Source: Bacteroidia bacterium
Lineage (GTDB): Bacteria; Bacteroidota; Bacteroidia; B-17B0; Aurantibacillaceae
NCBI GenBank assembly: GCA_018000995.1
Contig: JAGNIU010000001.1
Coordinates: 62,001 to 126,000 of the forward strand
Direction: 5' to 3'
DNA length: 64,000 nt
The position numbers and the translations under genes are program-made. The notes beneath the pieces were generated by a model, which did no database searches, had not been told where the DNA came from, and was given only the letters and a program-made list of their open reading frames with translations. Below are positions 34,870 to 44,172 of the stretch, piece by piece; positions within the stretch are counted from its first letter, which is position 1, and the number at the start of each line of letters is the position of its first letter.

Positions 34870-36663
34870 TTGAAGCCAACAGACATTAAAGATCCGGAGT
34901 ATTTCCACAAAGTAGTAGACTGCCAATACGCATGTCCTGCACATACACCGGTTCCTGAATACATCAGGTTAATTGCCGCCGGAAAATATACTGAAGCGTA
35001 TATGATAAATTGGGATTCGAATGTTTTCCCCGGCGTATTAGGCCGTACTTGCGATCGCCCGTGCGAACCAGCTTGTCGCCGTGGTCGTGTAGACGAAGAG
35101 CCCGTTGCAATTTGCCGTTTGAAACGTGTTGCTGCTGATAATAAAGATGACGTAAAAAGTTTAATGCCACAAGGTCCTTTCAAATCGAATGGAAAAAAAG
35201 TTGCATTAATTGGCGCTGGTCCCGCTTCATTAACTGTTGCGCGCGACTTAGCTCCCTTAGGATACGAATTACATTTATTTGACGAACAGAAAAAAGGCGG
35301 CGGATTTATGCGCAGTCAAATTCCTTCTTTCCGTTTACCGGAAACTGTTTTAGATGAAGAAGTAAATTATATTTTAGATTTAGGTATTCACACTCATTTC
35401 AATCAGTATGTGAAAAGTATGAAAGATGAAATTCTTTCTAAAGATTACGATGCTGTTTTCGTTGGATCAGGAGCGCCTAAAGGTCGCGACCTTGATATAC
35501 CAGGACGTCAAGAAGGTGCTGCTAATATTCATCTTGGTATTAATTGGTTGGCAAGTGTTGCGTTTGAACATACTGCTAAAATTGGAAAAAAAGTTATTGT
35601 GTTAGGTGGTGGTAACACGGCGATGGATTGTTGTCGTACCGCTCGTCGTTTAGGTGGCACGCATGTTAAAGTTGTGGTACGTTCTCCATTCGCAGAAATG
35701 AAAGCTTCTCCTTGGGAAAAAGAAGATGCTGCTCACGAAGATATTCCAATCATTGATAATCACGTTCCAAAATCTTTCGTTGTTGAAAATGGTGTGTTGA
35801 AAGGAATGATGTTTGAAAAAGTTCACGCCACTTATGACGCTGCAGGAAAACGTAAACTAGTTCCTACTGGAGAACCTGATGTGTTTATTGAAGCAGACGA
35901 TGTATTAATTGCTGTTGGACAAGAAAACAGTTTTCCTTGGATTGAACGCGATTTAGGAATTGAGTTCGATAAATGGGAAATGCCAACTGTAAATGAAAAA
36001 ACACACGTATCTACAAATCCAAAAGTATTTTTTGGAGGAGATTCTGCGTGGGGACCAAAAAATGTAATCACCGCAGTAGCTCACGGTCACCAAGCGGCGG
36101 TTTCAATTAATAATTTCTGTCAGGGTATCGATTTAAATGAACGCCTTGCGCCTATGGTGAACCTGCATAGCGCTAAAATGGGAATTCACGAATGGAGTTA
36201 TGATAGTGAAGTAACTGTCGACGACCGTTATGTTGTTCCACAAGCCGATAAAAAATTAACCTTATCAAACAGAAAAAAAGAAGTTGAATTAGGTTTTGAT
36301 CCGTTAACCGGATTTAAAGAAGCTGAGCGCTGTTTGAATTGCGATGTACAAACTGTTTTCACTGAAAGTAAATGTATCGAGTGCGATGCTTGTATGGATA
36401 TTTGTCCTACAGCTTGTATCACCTTTACTGAGAATGCGGAAGAAGAAAGTGATTTAAGAAATTTATTAAAAATGCCTGCTAAAAACAAAACGCAGGACAT
36501 TTATGTATCCAACACACTGGCAACAAAACGCGTCATGGTAAAAGACGAAAACGTTTGCTTGCATTGTGGTTTATGTGCTGAACGTTGTCCGACTTCAGCT
36601 TGGGATATGCAAAAATTCTTCTATAACGTAACTAAAACACATACAGGATGTCAAAAACATTAA
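34870..36663 (+). CDS. Iron-sulfur flavoprotein, GltD/NfnL-like NAD(P) oxidoreductase with ferredoxin domain
   Basis: A 597-residue electron-transfer protein. The N-terminal Fe-S domain has Cys18, 22, 61, 65 and 69 (CQYACPA, CDRPCEPACRRG). A FAD site is at 115-120 (GAGPAS) and a nucleotide site at 246-250 (GGGNTA). The C-terminus carries two ferredoxin-type clusters: CIECDACMDICPTAC and CLHCGLCAERCP. Such proteins pass electrons between NAD(P)H and ferredoxin or a partner oxidoreductase. The TTG at 34870 is probably the real start, since an in-frame stop lies at 34855 and no ATG is near. Its 3' end overlaps korA by 16 bases, so it is likely a dedicated partner of KorAB. Confidence 0.9.
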   Translation: MKPTDIKDPEYFHKVVDCQYACPAHTPVPEYIRLIAAGKYTEAYMINWDSNVFPGVLGRTCDRPCEPACRRGRVDEEPVAICRLKRVAADNKDDVKSLMPQGPFKSNGKKVALIGAGPASLTVARDLAPLGYELHLFDEQKKGGGFMRSQIPSFRLPETVLDEEVNYILDLGIHTHFNQYVKSMKDEILSKDYDAVFVGSGAPKGRDLDIPGRQEGAANIHLGINWLASVAFEHTAKIGKKVIVLGGGNTAMDCCRTARRLGGTHVKVVVRSPFAEMKASPWEKEDAAHEDIPIIDNHVPKSFVVENGVLKGMMFEKVHATYDAAGKRKLVPTGEPDVFIEADDVLIAVGQENSFPWIERDLGIEFDKWEMPTVNEKTHVSTNPKVFFGGDSAWGPKNVITAVAHGHQAAVSINNFCQGIDLNERLAPMVNLHSAKMGIHEWSYDSEVTVDDRYVVPQADKKLTLSNRKKEVELGFDPLTGFKEAERCLNCDVQTVFTESKCIECDACMDICPTACITFTENAEEESDLRNLLKMPAKNKTQDIYVSNTLATKRVMVKDENVCLHCGLCAERCPTSAWDMQKFFYNVTKTHTGCQKH

Positions 36664-38639
36664 AGAAAAAAGTAAAAAAGAAAGCTATCAAAAAGGCAAC
36701 CAAAAAAGTTACTAAGAAGATTAGCAAGAAAATTACTAAGAAGGCTGTAAAAAAAGCAACAAAGAAAGTGGTGAAGAAAACAACTTTAAAAGTTGTAAAA
36801 GCTCCTGCAAAAAAAGTAACCGAAAGTAAAGTAAACGATTTCGTTATTCGTTTTGCTAACGTTAACGGAACGGGGTCTGCCAGCGCTAACTTTTTATTTA
36901 CAAAAGCTATTTTCAGGATGGGAATTCCTGTTACCCCAAAAAATATTTTCCCTTCAAACATTCAGGGCTTACCCACTTGGTATGAAGTTCGTGTTAGCGA
37001 AAAAGGTTATTTAGGTCGCCGCGAAGGAATTGATTTTATGGTAGCGGTAAATCCTCAGAGTATGCTTAACGATGTGAAGTCGGTAAGAAAAGGCGGCTAC
37101 TTTTTATATGATAGTTCAAAACCCTTACACTCTCAATATATTCGCAACGATATTAATTACATAGGCATTCCGTTAATGGAAATGTGTAATGCAGCTTATA
37201 CCGATGCACGTCAAAGACAATTATTTAAAAACATTGTTTACGTTGGGGCATTGATTGCTTTATTCGATATTGAATTTTCTGTTGTTGAAGGATTATTAGC
37301 TGATCAATTTAAAGGAAAAGAAAAATTAATTCCATCAAACGTACAAGCTTTACAGTTGGGAATTGATTATATAAAAGCAAATTTTAAATATCCATTAGAC
37401 ATTCGTGTTGAACGTCGCAATCTAGTAAAAGACTGGATTATGATGGAAGGTAATAACGCATGTGGATTAGGAGCTGTATATGCAGGTTGTACTTTTGCAG
37501 CTTGGTATCCAATTACTCCATCAACATCTGTTATCGAAGGCTTCGCAGATTATGCAGCAGATTACAGAACAGATAAAGTGACCGGCAAAAAAAATGTAGC
37601 GATTGTACAAGCAGAAGATGAATTAGCTGCAATAGGAATGGTAATTGGTGCAAACTGGAATGGTGCGCGTTCATTTACTTCTACCAGCGGACCAGGTTTA
37701 TCTTTAATGAATGAATTTTTAGGTTTAGCTTACTTCGCAGAAATTCCTGCAGTGTTAGTGGATGTACAACGTACGGGTCCATCAACAGGTATGCCAACAC
37801 GTACGCAACAATCCGATGTTTTAGAAGCAGCTTATGCTTCACACGGTGATACAAAACATGTTTTATTATTTCCGTCAACACCAAAAGAATGTTTTGAAAT
37901 GACTGCTGAATCATTTGATTTAGCTGAAGGATTACAAACACCTGTGATTGTGATGACGGATTTAGATTTAGGAATGAACGATCACATGACGCCTCCTTTA
38001 GTTTGGGACGATAAACGTCAATATAAACGCGGAAAAGTTCTAGATGCAGCAGCTCTTGAAAAAATTGAAAAATTTGGACGTTACTTAGATGTAGATAAAG
38101 ACGGTATTACTTACAGAACAATTCCCGGCACACATCCTTCTAAAGGCTCTTTCTTTACACGTGGTACTTCCCGCGATGAGTTTGCGGTTTATACTGAAGA
38201 CAGCGATGCATACCAACGTAACATGGACAGATTAATGCGCAAATGGGATACTGCAAAAAACATGGTGCCTGCTCCGCAATTATATCAAAAACAAAATAAA
38301 TCTGAAAACGGTATTTTATTTTTCGGAACATCGCAATACGCTGCTGAAGAAGCAATGGATATTTTAGATGAACAAGGAAAACCTGTTGATGCGATTCGCA
38401 TTAAAGGATTCCCTTTCAATAAAACTGTTGAGAATTTTATTAATTCACACAAACGTGTTTTCGTGATTGAACAAAACCGCGATGCACAAATGAAAAGTTT
38501 GTTGATGATAGAATTACAAGCGAGTCCAAGTAAATTAATTTCAGTATTAAATTATAATGGATTGCCTATTACAGCAGACAACATCTTAACACAAATAGCA
38601 AAAAATTTATCAGGTTCACCTAAATTAAAAAAGGCCTAA
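36648..38639 (+). CDS. korA: 2-oxoacid:ferredoxin oxidoreductase, gamma-alpha fused subunit, with Lys-rich tail
   Basis: A 663-residue subunit joining a gamma domain (about 60-250: FANVNGTGSASANFLFTKAI) and an alpha domain (from about 265: GNNACGLGAVYAGCTFAAWYPITPS, VQAEDELAAIGMVIGA, TSTSGPGLSLMNEFLG). With KorB it would oxidise 2-oxoglutarate or a related 2-oxoacid, making acyl-CoA and reduced ferredoxin. The substrate cannot be fixed from sequence. Residues 1-57 are an added lysine-rich tail of KKATKKV-type repeats, absent from usual KorA. The ATG is inside the upstream gene, in another frame. The stop is one base from korB. Confidence 0.9.
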   Translation: MSKTLKKKVKKKAIKKATKKVTKKISKKITKKAVKKATKKVVKKTTLKVVKAPAKKVTESKVNDFVIRFANVNGTGSASANFLFTKAIFRMGIPVTPKNIFPSNIQGLPTWYEVRVSEKGYLGRREGIDFMVAVNPQSMLNDVKSVRKGGYFLYDSSKPLHSQYIRNDINYIGIPLMEMCNAAYTDARQRQLFKNIVYVGALIALFDIEFSVVEGLLADQFKGKEKLIPSNVQALQLGIDYIKANFKYPLDIRVERRNLVKDWIMMEGNNACGLGAVYAGCTFAAWYPITPSTSVIEGFADYAADYRTDKVTGKKNVAIVQAEDELAAIGMVIGANWNGARSFTSTSGPGLSLMNEFLGLAYFAEIPAVLVDVQRTGPSTGMPTRTQQSDVLEAAYASHGDTKHVLLFPSTPKECFEMTAESFDLAEGLQTPVIVMTDLDLGMNDHMTPPLVWDDKRQYKRGKVLDAAALEKIEKFGRYLDVDKDGITYRTIPGTHPSKGSFFTRGTSRDEFAVYTEDSDAYQRNMDRLMRKWDTAKNMVPAPQLYQKQNKSENGILFFGTSQYAAEEAMDILDEQGKPVDAIRIKGFPFNKTVENFINSHKRVFVIEQNRDAQMKSLLMIELQASPSKLISVLNYNGLPITADNILTQIAKNLSGSPKLKKA

Positions 38640-38640
38640 T

Positions 38641-39693
38641 ATGAGTTACATTCGCCCAAAATTCCGTCACCCCGAATTACCTAAAAATAAATTAGGGTAC
38701 ACGATTGATTATTATGAAGGTTCTTTATCTACACTTTGTGCAGGTTGTGGTCACGATTCAATTAGTGCTGCCATCATCCAAGGTTGTTATGAAATGAATA
38801 TTGAACCACACCGTTTAGCAAAACTATCAGGTATCGGTTGTTCATCAAAAACACCAGCGTATTTTTTAAGTAACTCACACGGATTTAATTCTGTTCACGG
38901 CCGTATGCCATCAGTTGCAACTGGTGCAAACATGGCGAATCGTGATTTAATTTATTTCGGTGTATCAGGTGATGGCGATACTGCTTCTATTGGTATGGGG
39001 CAATTTGTTCACGCTATCCGTCGTAACTTAAACATGGTTTACATTGTCATGAACAATGGTTGCTATGGTTTAACGAAAGGACAAGATTCTGCAACCGCTG
39101 ATGCAGGTTCAAAAAATAAAACCGGACAAGTAAATTTATTTGAGTCGATTGATTTAGCAAGTTTAGCTATTGAATTAGGCGCATCTTATGTTGCGCAAAG
39201 TTTTTCTGGAGATAAATCACAATTAGTTCCGTTAATTAAAGCGGCAATGAAACATCCGGGCTTTGCATTTATAAATGTGATTTCGCCTTGTGTAACTTTC
39301 AATAATAATGTTGGTTCAACAAAATCATACGATCACGTCCGTCAACATATTGAAGCAACTGCAACAATGGATTTTGTTCCGGAGATGCAAGAGATTAGTG
39401 TGAGTTACGATAAGGGTGCACACAAACATGTAACAATGCACGATGGTTCTATTATTGAATTACATAAATTATCGGAAGATTGGGATCCACTCGACAGACA
39501 ATCTGCAATGAATGCCGTTTTAAATGCGAAAGCAAAAAATGAAATTCTTACAGGTTTATTGTATGTAGATCCGGATAGTCACGATTTACATCATTTACTT
39601 CAAACCAGCGACAAACCTTTGAATACACTGACAAAAGAGGTGCTTTGTCCGGGTTCTGAAGCTTTAAAAGAGATTAATGCAGGTTTAAGGTAA
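38641..39693 (+). CDS. korB: 2-oxoacid:ferredoxin oxidoreductase, beta subunit
   Basis: The thiamine-diphosphate subunit of the KorAB enzyme, 350 aa. Cluster ligands are Cys33 and Cys36 in CAGCGHDS, with further candidates in SGIGCSSKTP and ISPCVTFNN, matching the ligand pattern of two-subunit oxidoreductases. The ThDP-binding region is GVSGDGDTASIGMGQF and NNGCYGLTKGQDS. It directly follows korA and precedes pntA by 57 bp on the same strand. Confidence 0.93.
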   Translation: MSYIRPKFRHPELPKNKLGYTIDYYEGSLSTLCAGCGHDSISAAIIQGCYEMNIEPHRLAKLSGIGCSSKTPAYFLSNSHGFNSVHGRMPSVATGANMANRDLIYFGVSGDGDTASIGMGQFVHAIRRNLNMVYIVMNNGCYGLTKGQDSATADAGSKNKTGQVNLFESIDLASLAIELGASYVAQSFSGDKSQLVPLIKAAMKHPGFAFINVISPCVTFNNNVGSTKSYDHVRQHIEATATMDFVPEMQEISVSYDKGAHKHVTMHDGSIIELHKLSEDWDPLDRQSAMNAVLNAKAKNEILTGLLYVDPDSHDLHHLLQTSDKPLNTLTKEVLCPGSEALKEINAGLR

Positions 39694-39750
39694 ATCAATT
39701 CGTTTTATAAATTAATTATTCGTTATTTGTTTCACTAAATAAAAAAACAC

Positions 39751-41295
39751 ATGAAAGTTGGAATTCCCTCGGAAATATCCCCAAATGAGTTAAGAGTTGC
39801 TGCAACTCCAAAAACAGTAAAACGTTTGCAAAAGCAAGGGTTTGAAGTTCAAATTCAAAAGGGCGCAGGAGTAAAAGCAAATTTTTCTGATAAAGAATTT
39901 GAAGAAGCAGGCGCAAAAATTGTAAATACTGCAGCAGATATTTACGGAACTTCTGATATCGTTCTTAAAGTAAAAGAACCAACAACTGATGAAGTGGGGA
40001 TGATGAAAGAAGGTTTGGTATTGTTAAGTTACTTATGGCCTGCGCAAAATCAAGACTTACTTAAAACATTAGCTGATAAAAAAGTTAACGCTGTTGCGAT
40101 GGATGCGATTCCTCGTATTTCGAGAGCGCAAAAAATGGATGTATTGTCGTCAATGGCAAACATTGCAGGATACAGATCGGTAATTGAAGGGTCTTATCAT
40201 TTTGGAAGATTTTTAAACGGACAGATTACTGCTGCCGGAAAAGTTGAGCCCGCAAAAGTATTAGTGATTGGTGCAGGCGTTGCAGGTTTAGCTGCCATTG
40301 GTGCTGCTAATTCATTAGGTGCAATTGTTAGAGCATTTGATACTCGTAAAGAAGTTGCTGAACAAATTGAATCAATGGGTGCTACTTTTTTAACTGTAGA
40401 AATTGAAGAAGATGGCGCAACTTCATCAGGTTACTCAAAAGAAATGAGTAAAGAATTCATCGAAGCAGAAATGAAATTATTTTTAGAACAAGCGAAAGAA
40501 GTTGATATCGTAATTACAACGGCACAAATTCCAGGCAGGCCAGCACCAAAATTATGGATGGATTATCATGTGGATGCGATGAAACCAGGTTCTGTTATTG
40601 TGGATTTAGCTGCATCAACGGGTGGTAACTGTGCTTATACAAAAAACGGAGAAATATTTACAACCAATAATGGAGTTACAATAGTTGGAAAATTAAGTCA
40701 ATTACCAAGTCAAGCTTCACAATTATACGGAAACAACTTATGTCATTTATTAGATGATATGGGTAAAGCGGAAAAATGGAAGATTGATATGGAAGATGCT
40801 GTTGTATCTCGTGCAATGGTAACTTACAATGGTAAAATTAATTGGCCGCCTGCTCCACTTCCTGTTAGTCCAACTGCAGGTGGAAAACCAAAAGTTATTC
40901 CGCCAACGGAAGCGGAAACAAAAGCAACAAATGAAGCAGCTGCAAAAAAAGCGACTAACTCCATGGTCATTACCTTGGCATCCGTTGGAGCAATGTTATT
41001 CTTAGTTGGTAAATATGCGCCAAGCGAATTCATTCAGCATTTCACTGTATTCATACTGGCAATTTTTGTTGGTTGGCAGTTGATCACCAACGTTGCGCAT
41101 GCATTACATACACCATTAATGGCGGTGACTAATGCAATCAGTGGAATTATTGTTGTGGGTGGTTTATTACAAACAACGGGTGATATAAAAGATCCAGTTA
41201 CCATTATAGCAGTAGTTGCTATTTTAATTGCCAGCATTAATATTGTTGGTGGATTCTTCGTTACGCACCGCATGTTGAAAATGTTTAAAAAATAG
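39751..41295 (+). CDS. pntA: NAD(P) transhydrogenase subunit alpha
   Basis: Alpha subunit of the proton-translocating transhydrogenase (NADH + NADP+ to NAD+ + NADPH), 514 aa, with both PntA portions fused as in E. coli. The NAD(H) domain has [22 protein letters not shown] near residue 170 and [16 protein letters not shown]. The linker is Ala/Lys-rich, then four membrane helices run from about residue 405 ([36 protein letters not shown] and two more). A REP-like palindrome follows directly after the stop, before pntB. Confidence 0.94.
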   Translation: MKVGIPSEISPNELRVAATPKTVKRLQKQGFEVQIQKGAGVKANFSDKEFEEAGAKIVNTAADIYGTSDIVLKVKEPTTDEVGMMKEGLVLLSYLWPAQNQDLLKTLADKKVNAVAMDAIPRISRAQKMDVLSSMANIAGYRSVIEGSYHFGRFLNGQITAAGKVEPAKVLVIGAGVAGLAAIGAANSLGAIVRAFDTRKEVAEQIESMGATFLTVEIEEDGATSSGYSKEMSKEFIEAEMKLFLEQAKEVDIVITTAQIPGRPAPKLWMDYHVDAMKPGSVIVDLAASTGGNCAYTKNGEIFTTNNGVTIVGKLSQLPSQASQLYGNNLCHLLDDMGKAEKWKIDMEDAVVSRAMVTYNGKINWPPAPLPVSPTAGGKPKVIPPTEAETKATNEAAAKKATNSMVITLASVGAMLFLVGKYAPSEFIQHFTVFILAIFVGWQLITNVAHALHTPLMAVTNAISGIIVVGGLLQTTGDIKDPVTIIAVVAILIASINIVGGFFVTHRMLKMFKK

Positions 41296-41314
41296 CCCTT
41301 CGACAAGCTCAGGG
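41296..41314. repeat. REP-like palindromic element between pntA and pntB
   Basis: CCCTTCGACAAGCTCAGGG begins on the base after the pntA stop. The same core occurs in the tandem copies at 6331-6540. The outer four bases of each arm pair and the interior is imperfect. Confidence 0.75.
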
Positions 41315-41349
41315 TCCACAGTTTTAAAAAGTAAAAGAAAAATTAAATT

Positions 41350-42756
41350 ATGATAGAAATAGCAAAAGAAATTCAAACAGCAGCATATTTATTTGCAAGT
41401 ATCCTGTTCATTTTAAGTTTAGGAGGATTAGCCTCTCAAGAATCTGCAAAACGTGGAGTTGTCTACGGAATTGTTGGTATGATTGTAGCCATCATTGCTA
41501 CCGTTTTAGGTCAAGGTGTTGAAGGACATGTTTATATTATCGGCGCAATTGCCGTTGCTTCTGTGATTGGCATCTTGGTTGCACGTAAAGTGGAAATGAC
41601 TTCAATGCCTCAACTGGTTGCTATCCTTCATAGTTTTGTGGGAATGGCTGCAGTGTTGGTTGGTTTCGGTTCTTATCTGGATCCGGAAACACAAACATTA
41701 ACCGGAGCTTCACACATGATTCACTTGGTGGAAGTATTTATTGGAATTTTTATTGGCGCAATCACCTTTACAGGTTCTATTGTTGCATGGGGAAAATTAG
41801 ATGGGAAAATCCCTTCTAAACCTTGGGCATTTAAAGGACTTCAAATGATGAATGTTATTTTGATGATTGTATGTACAGTTTTAGGAGTGTTATTCTGTAA
41901 CGCACATGGAACAGAAGGAATGCTTCCTTTATTGATCATGACAGGAATTGCATCTTTCATTGGAGTTGTATTGGTAATGGCGATTGGTGGCGGAGATATG
42001 CCTGTAGTTGTTTCGATGCTAAACTCATACTCTGGTTGGGCTGCATCAGCTGCAGGATTTATGTTAGGAAACGATTTACTAATTGTAACAGGAGCATTGG
42101 TTGGAAGTTCAGGAGCAATTCTTTCTATGCACATGTGTCATGCTATGAACCGTTCTTTCTTTGCAGTAATTTTTGCGAATGCAACTGCATCGTCATCACA
42201 AGGTGGTGAGAAGAAAGCGATTGAAGGTGAAGTTACAGCTATGAATCACGAAGAAGTTGCAGCATTATTAAAAGAAGCGAAATCAGTAGTGATTGTTCCT
42301 GGTTATGGTATGGCGGTTGCTAAAGCTCAATATCCTATTTATGACATGGTACAAACCTTACGTAAAGCAGGAAAAAATGTGCGTTTCGCCATTCACCCTG
42401 TTGCAGGACGTTTACCGGGACACATGAATGTTTTACTAGCAGAAGCAAACGTGCCTTACGATATTGTAATGGAAATGGATGAGATAAACGACGACATGCC
42501 TGATACAGATGTAGTAATGGTAATCGGCGCTAACGATGTAGTTAATCCTGCAGCTCAAGACGATCCCGCATGTTCAATTTATGGAATGCCGGTTATTGAA
42601 GCATGGAAAGCTGAGAAGGTTATTATTATGAAACGTTCGATGTCGGCTGGTTATTCGGGTGAAGACAATCCTTTATTCTACAAGCCAAATTCAGAAATGC
42701 TTTATGGTGATGCTAAAGCTAGCGTTGAAAAACTTTTAGGATTTTTAAAAGCATAA
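41350..42756 (+). CDS. pntB: NAD(P) transhydrogenase subunit beta
   Basis: Membrane and NADP(H)-binding subunit of the transhydrogenase, 468 aa. About nine membrane helices occupy residues 5-275, including [20 protein letters not shown] and [18 protein letters not shown]. The C-terminal NADP(H) domain has [35 protein letters not shown] and [14 protein letters not shown]. With pntA it forms the complete enzyme. A strong terminator follows at 42776, ending the redox block. Confidence 0.95.
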   Translation: MIEIAKEIQTAAYLFASILFILSLGGLASQESAKRGVVYGIVGMIVAIIATVLGQGVEGHVYIIGAIAVASVIGILVARKVEMTSMPQLVAILHSFVGMAAVLVGFGSYLDPETQTLTGASHMIHLVEVFIGIFIGAITFTGSIVAWGKLDGKIPSKPWAFKGLQMMNVILMIVCTVLGVLFCNAHGTEGMLPLLIMTGIASFIGVVLVMAIGGGDMPVVVSMLNSYSGWAASAAGFMLGNDLLIVTGALVGSSGAILSMHMCHAMNRSFFAVIFANATASSSQGGEKKAIEGEVTAMNHEEVAALLKEAKSVVIVPGYGMAVAKAQYPIYDMVQTLRKAGKNVRFAIHPVAGRLPGHMNVLLAEANVPYDIVMEMDEINDDMPDTDVVMVIGANDVVNPAAQDDPACSIYGMPVIEAWKAEKVIIMKRSMSAGYSGEDNPLFYKPNSEMLYGDAKASVEKLLGFLKA

Positions 42757-42775
42757 TTTTAAAATAAGTAATTAC

Positions 42776-42806
42776 AACCCACCCGACTAATGCGGGTGGG
42801 TTTTTT
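42776..42806 (+). terminator. Rho-independent terminator after pntB
   Basis: A perfect 10-bp stem AACCCACCCG (42776-42785) / CGGGTGGGTT (42793-42802) with a 7-base loop, followed by a T run. It ends 5 bases before the ATG of the next gene. Confidence 0.92.
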
Positions 42807-42811
42807 CTTTA

Positions 42812-44056
42812 ATGACAGATTCAGTAAAAAAATATATTGCCATTGGCGCCGCTTCTGTAGCTCTTGCTATTTATGTATTTATTGAAGCGCAAGGTCGGGG
42901 CGATTTGTTTATTTTTTTATCGGCCTCAAAAGATTTGTTTGAAAACGAAAACATCTTCAAGAATACTTATCTCGACGGGTATCACTATTTCTATTCGGTA
43001 TTCTTTGCTATTTTATTGAAGCCCTTCACCTTTTTACCAATGTGGGCTTGCAACGCATTATGGTTATGCGCTAATCTGTTTTTTGTGTTTCGGATCTTTA
43101 CATTGATAAAAAATCTTTTGCCGCTTCACGATTTTACTAAGAATGAATTAATGGCTTTGCGCATTGGCGGATTTTTATTTTCGCTTCGTTTTATTCATGA
43201 AAATCTACATTGCTTACAAATCACCATTTTGATCTTGTATTTGACTTTACAAGGAATGCAGCTTGTGTTCTCCAATAAACCAAAACCGTTTTGGGGTGCA
43301 TTATTAATTGCCTTTGGTATAAACATAAAACTACTACCATTAGTATTGGTTCCTTATTTGTTTTACCGAGGTTTTTTTAGAGCTGGGTTTGCAATAATTG
43401 GAATTTACATTGGCATGCTAATTTTACCCGCAGCATTTATTGGTTGGGAACAAAACCAATTGCTACTTTCTACCTGGGCCGATTTAATTAATCCATTACG
43501 TTCAAATCATGTGTTGGATGCGGAAGAGCGGAGCTTTCACGGACTATCCACCTTGTTCTCCACTCTCTTAGTTGAGAACCCCGGCGACACACACGCTCTA
43601 TTAATTAAGCGGAACATTGCTGATGTATCACTCGATCAATTAAAACTCATTCTTAACACAGCCCGCTGTCTCTTAATTTTATTTACATTATATTTTTTAC
43701 GTACACTTCCGTTTAAATCTCAGGTAGGACTAAAACACCGCTTCTGGGAATTGAGTTATATTCTTTTACTAATCCCACTTATCTTCCCACATCAACAACA
43801 CTACGGATTTTTGTTTATTTGTCCGGCTTTTATTTTTTGTCTGTATTACTTTATCCGAAGAAGAAAAACACTTTCTAAAGGAAAATATTATTTTATGATG
43901 ATTACAGGAATTTTAATTTACCTGTTATGTAACTTGAAATTAATTTTAGGAAATTATAACGAATATTACGAGCACTTTAAAATACTCACTTACGGCACTC
44001 TGCTCTTACTGGTTCTACTATCAATTTGTGTTCCGAAGGACGCTGAAGTTAATTAA
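42812..44056 (+). CDS. Integral membrane glycosyltransferase, GT87/DUF2029-like
   Basis: A 414-residue polytopic membrane protein with about ten hydrophobic segments. The N-terminal part (GRGDLFIFLSASKDLFENENIF, then YHYFYSVFFAILLKPFTFLPM) resembles the GT87 family of polyprenyl-phosphate-sugar-dependent transferases, where an early acidic residue in the D-F/Y context is important. Later segments GALLIAFGINIKLLPLVLVPYL and LIFPHQQHYGFLFICPAFIF also fit. The acceptor is unknown. It starts 5 bp after the pntB terminator and is probably an independent unit. Confidence 0.75.
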   Translation: MTDSVKKYIAIGAASVALAIYVFIEAQGRGDLFIFLSASKDLFENENIFKNTYLDGYHYFYSVFFAILLKPFTFLPMWACNALWLCANLFFVFRIFTLIKNLLPLHDFTKNELMALRIGGFLFSLRFIHENLHCLQITILILYLTLQGMQLVFSNKPKPFWGALLIAFGINIKLLPLVLVPYLFYRGFFRAGFAIIGIYIGMLILPAAFIGWEQNQLLLSTWADLINPLRSNHVLDAEERSFHGLSTLFSTLLVENPGDTHALLIKRNIADVSLDQLKLILNTARCLLILFTLYFLRTLPFKSQVGLKHRFWELSYILLLIPLIFPHQQHYGFLFICPAFIFCLYYFIRRRKTLSKGKYYFMMITGILIYLLCNLKLILGNYNEYYEHFKILTYGTLLLLVLLSICVPKDAEVN

Positions 44057-44125
44057 TTTTAGAAAATTTGTTTTTCTCATTTTTATTTTTTAGATTAGAT
44101 ATTCTAAAAGAAAAATTATGAATTT

Positions 44126-44153
44126 AAAACGCAAAACGCAAAACGCAAAACAC
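44126..44153 (+). repeat. Heptanucleotide tandem repeat in a signal-peptide region
   Basis: Three perfect AAAACGC units (44126-44132, 44133-44139, 44140-44146) and a fourth with one change, AAAACAC (44147-44153). They lie just after an ATG at 44118. Because 7 is not a multiple of 3, each gain or loss of a unit changes the frame between that ATG and the long downstream ORF. Confidence 0.92.
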
Positions 44154-44172
44154 ATTAGCATTAAGCTTAACG

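Noticed and set aside
36632-36961. Minus-strand Phe-rich open frame
   Set aside because: It is the antisense of the AAA/AAG-rich tail of korA.
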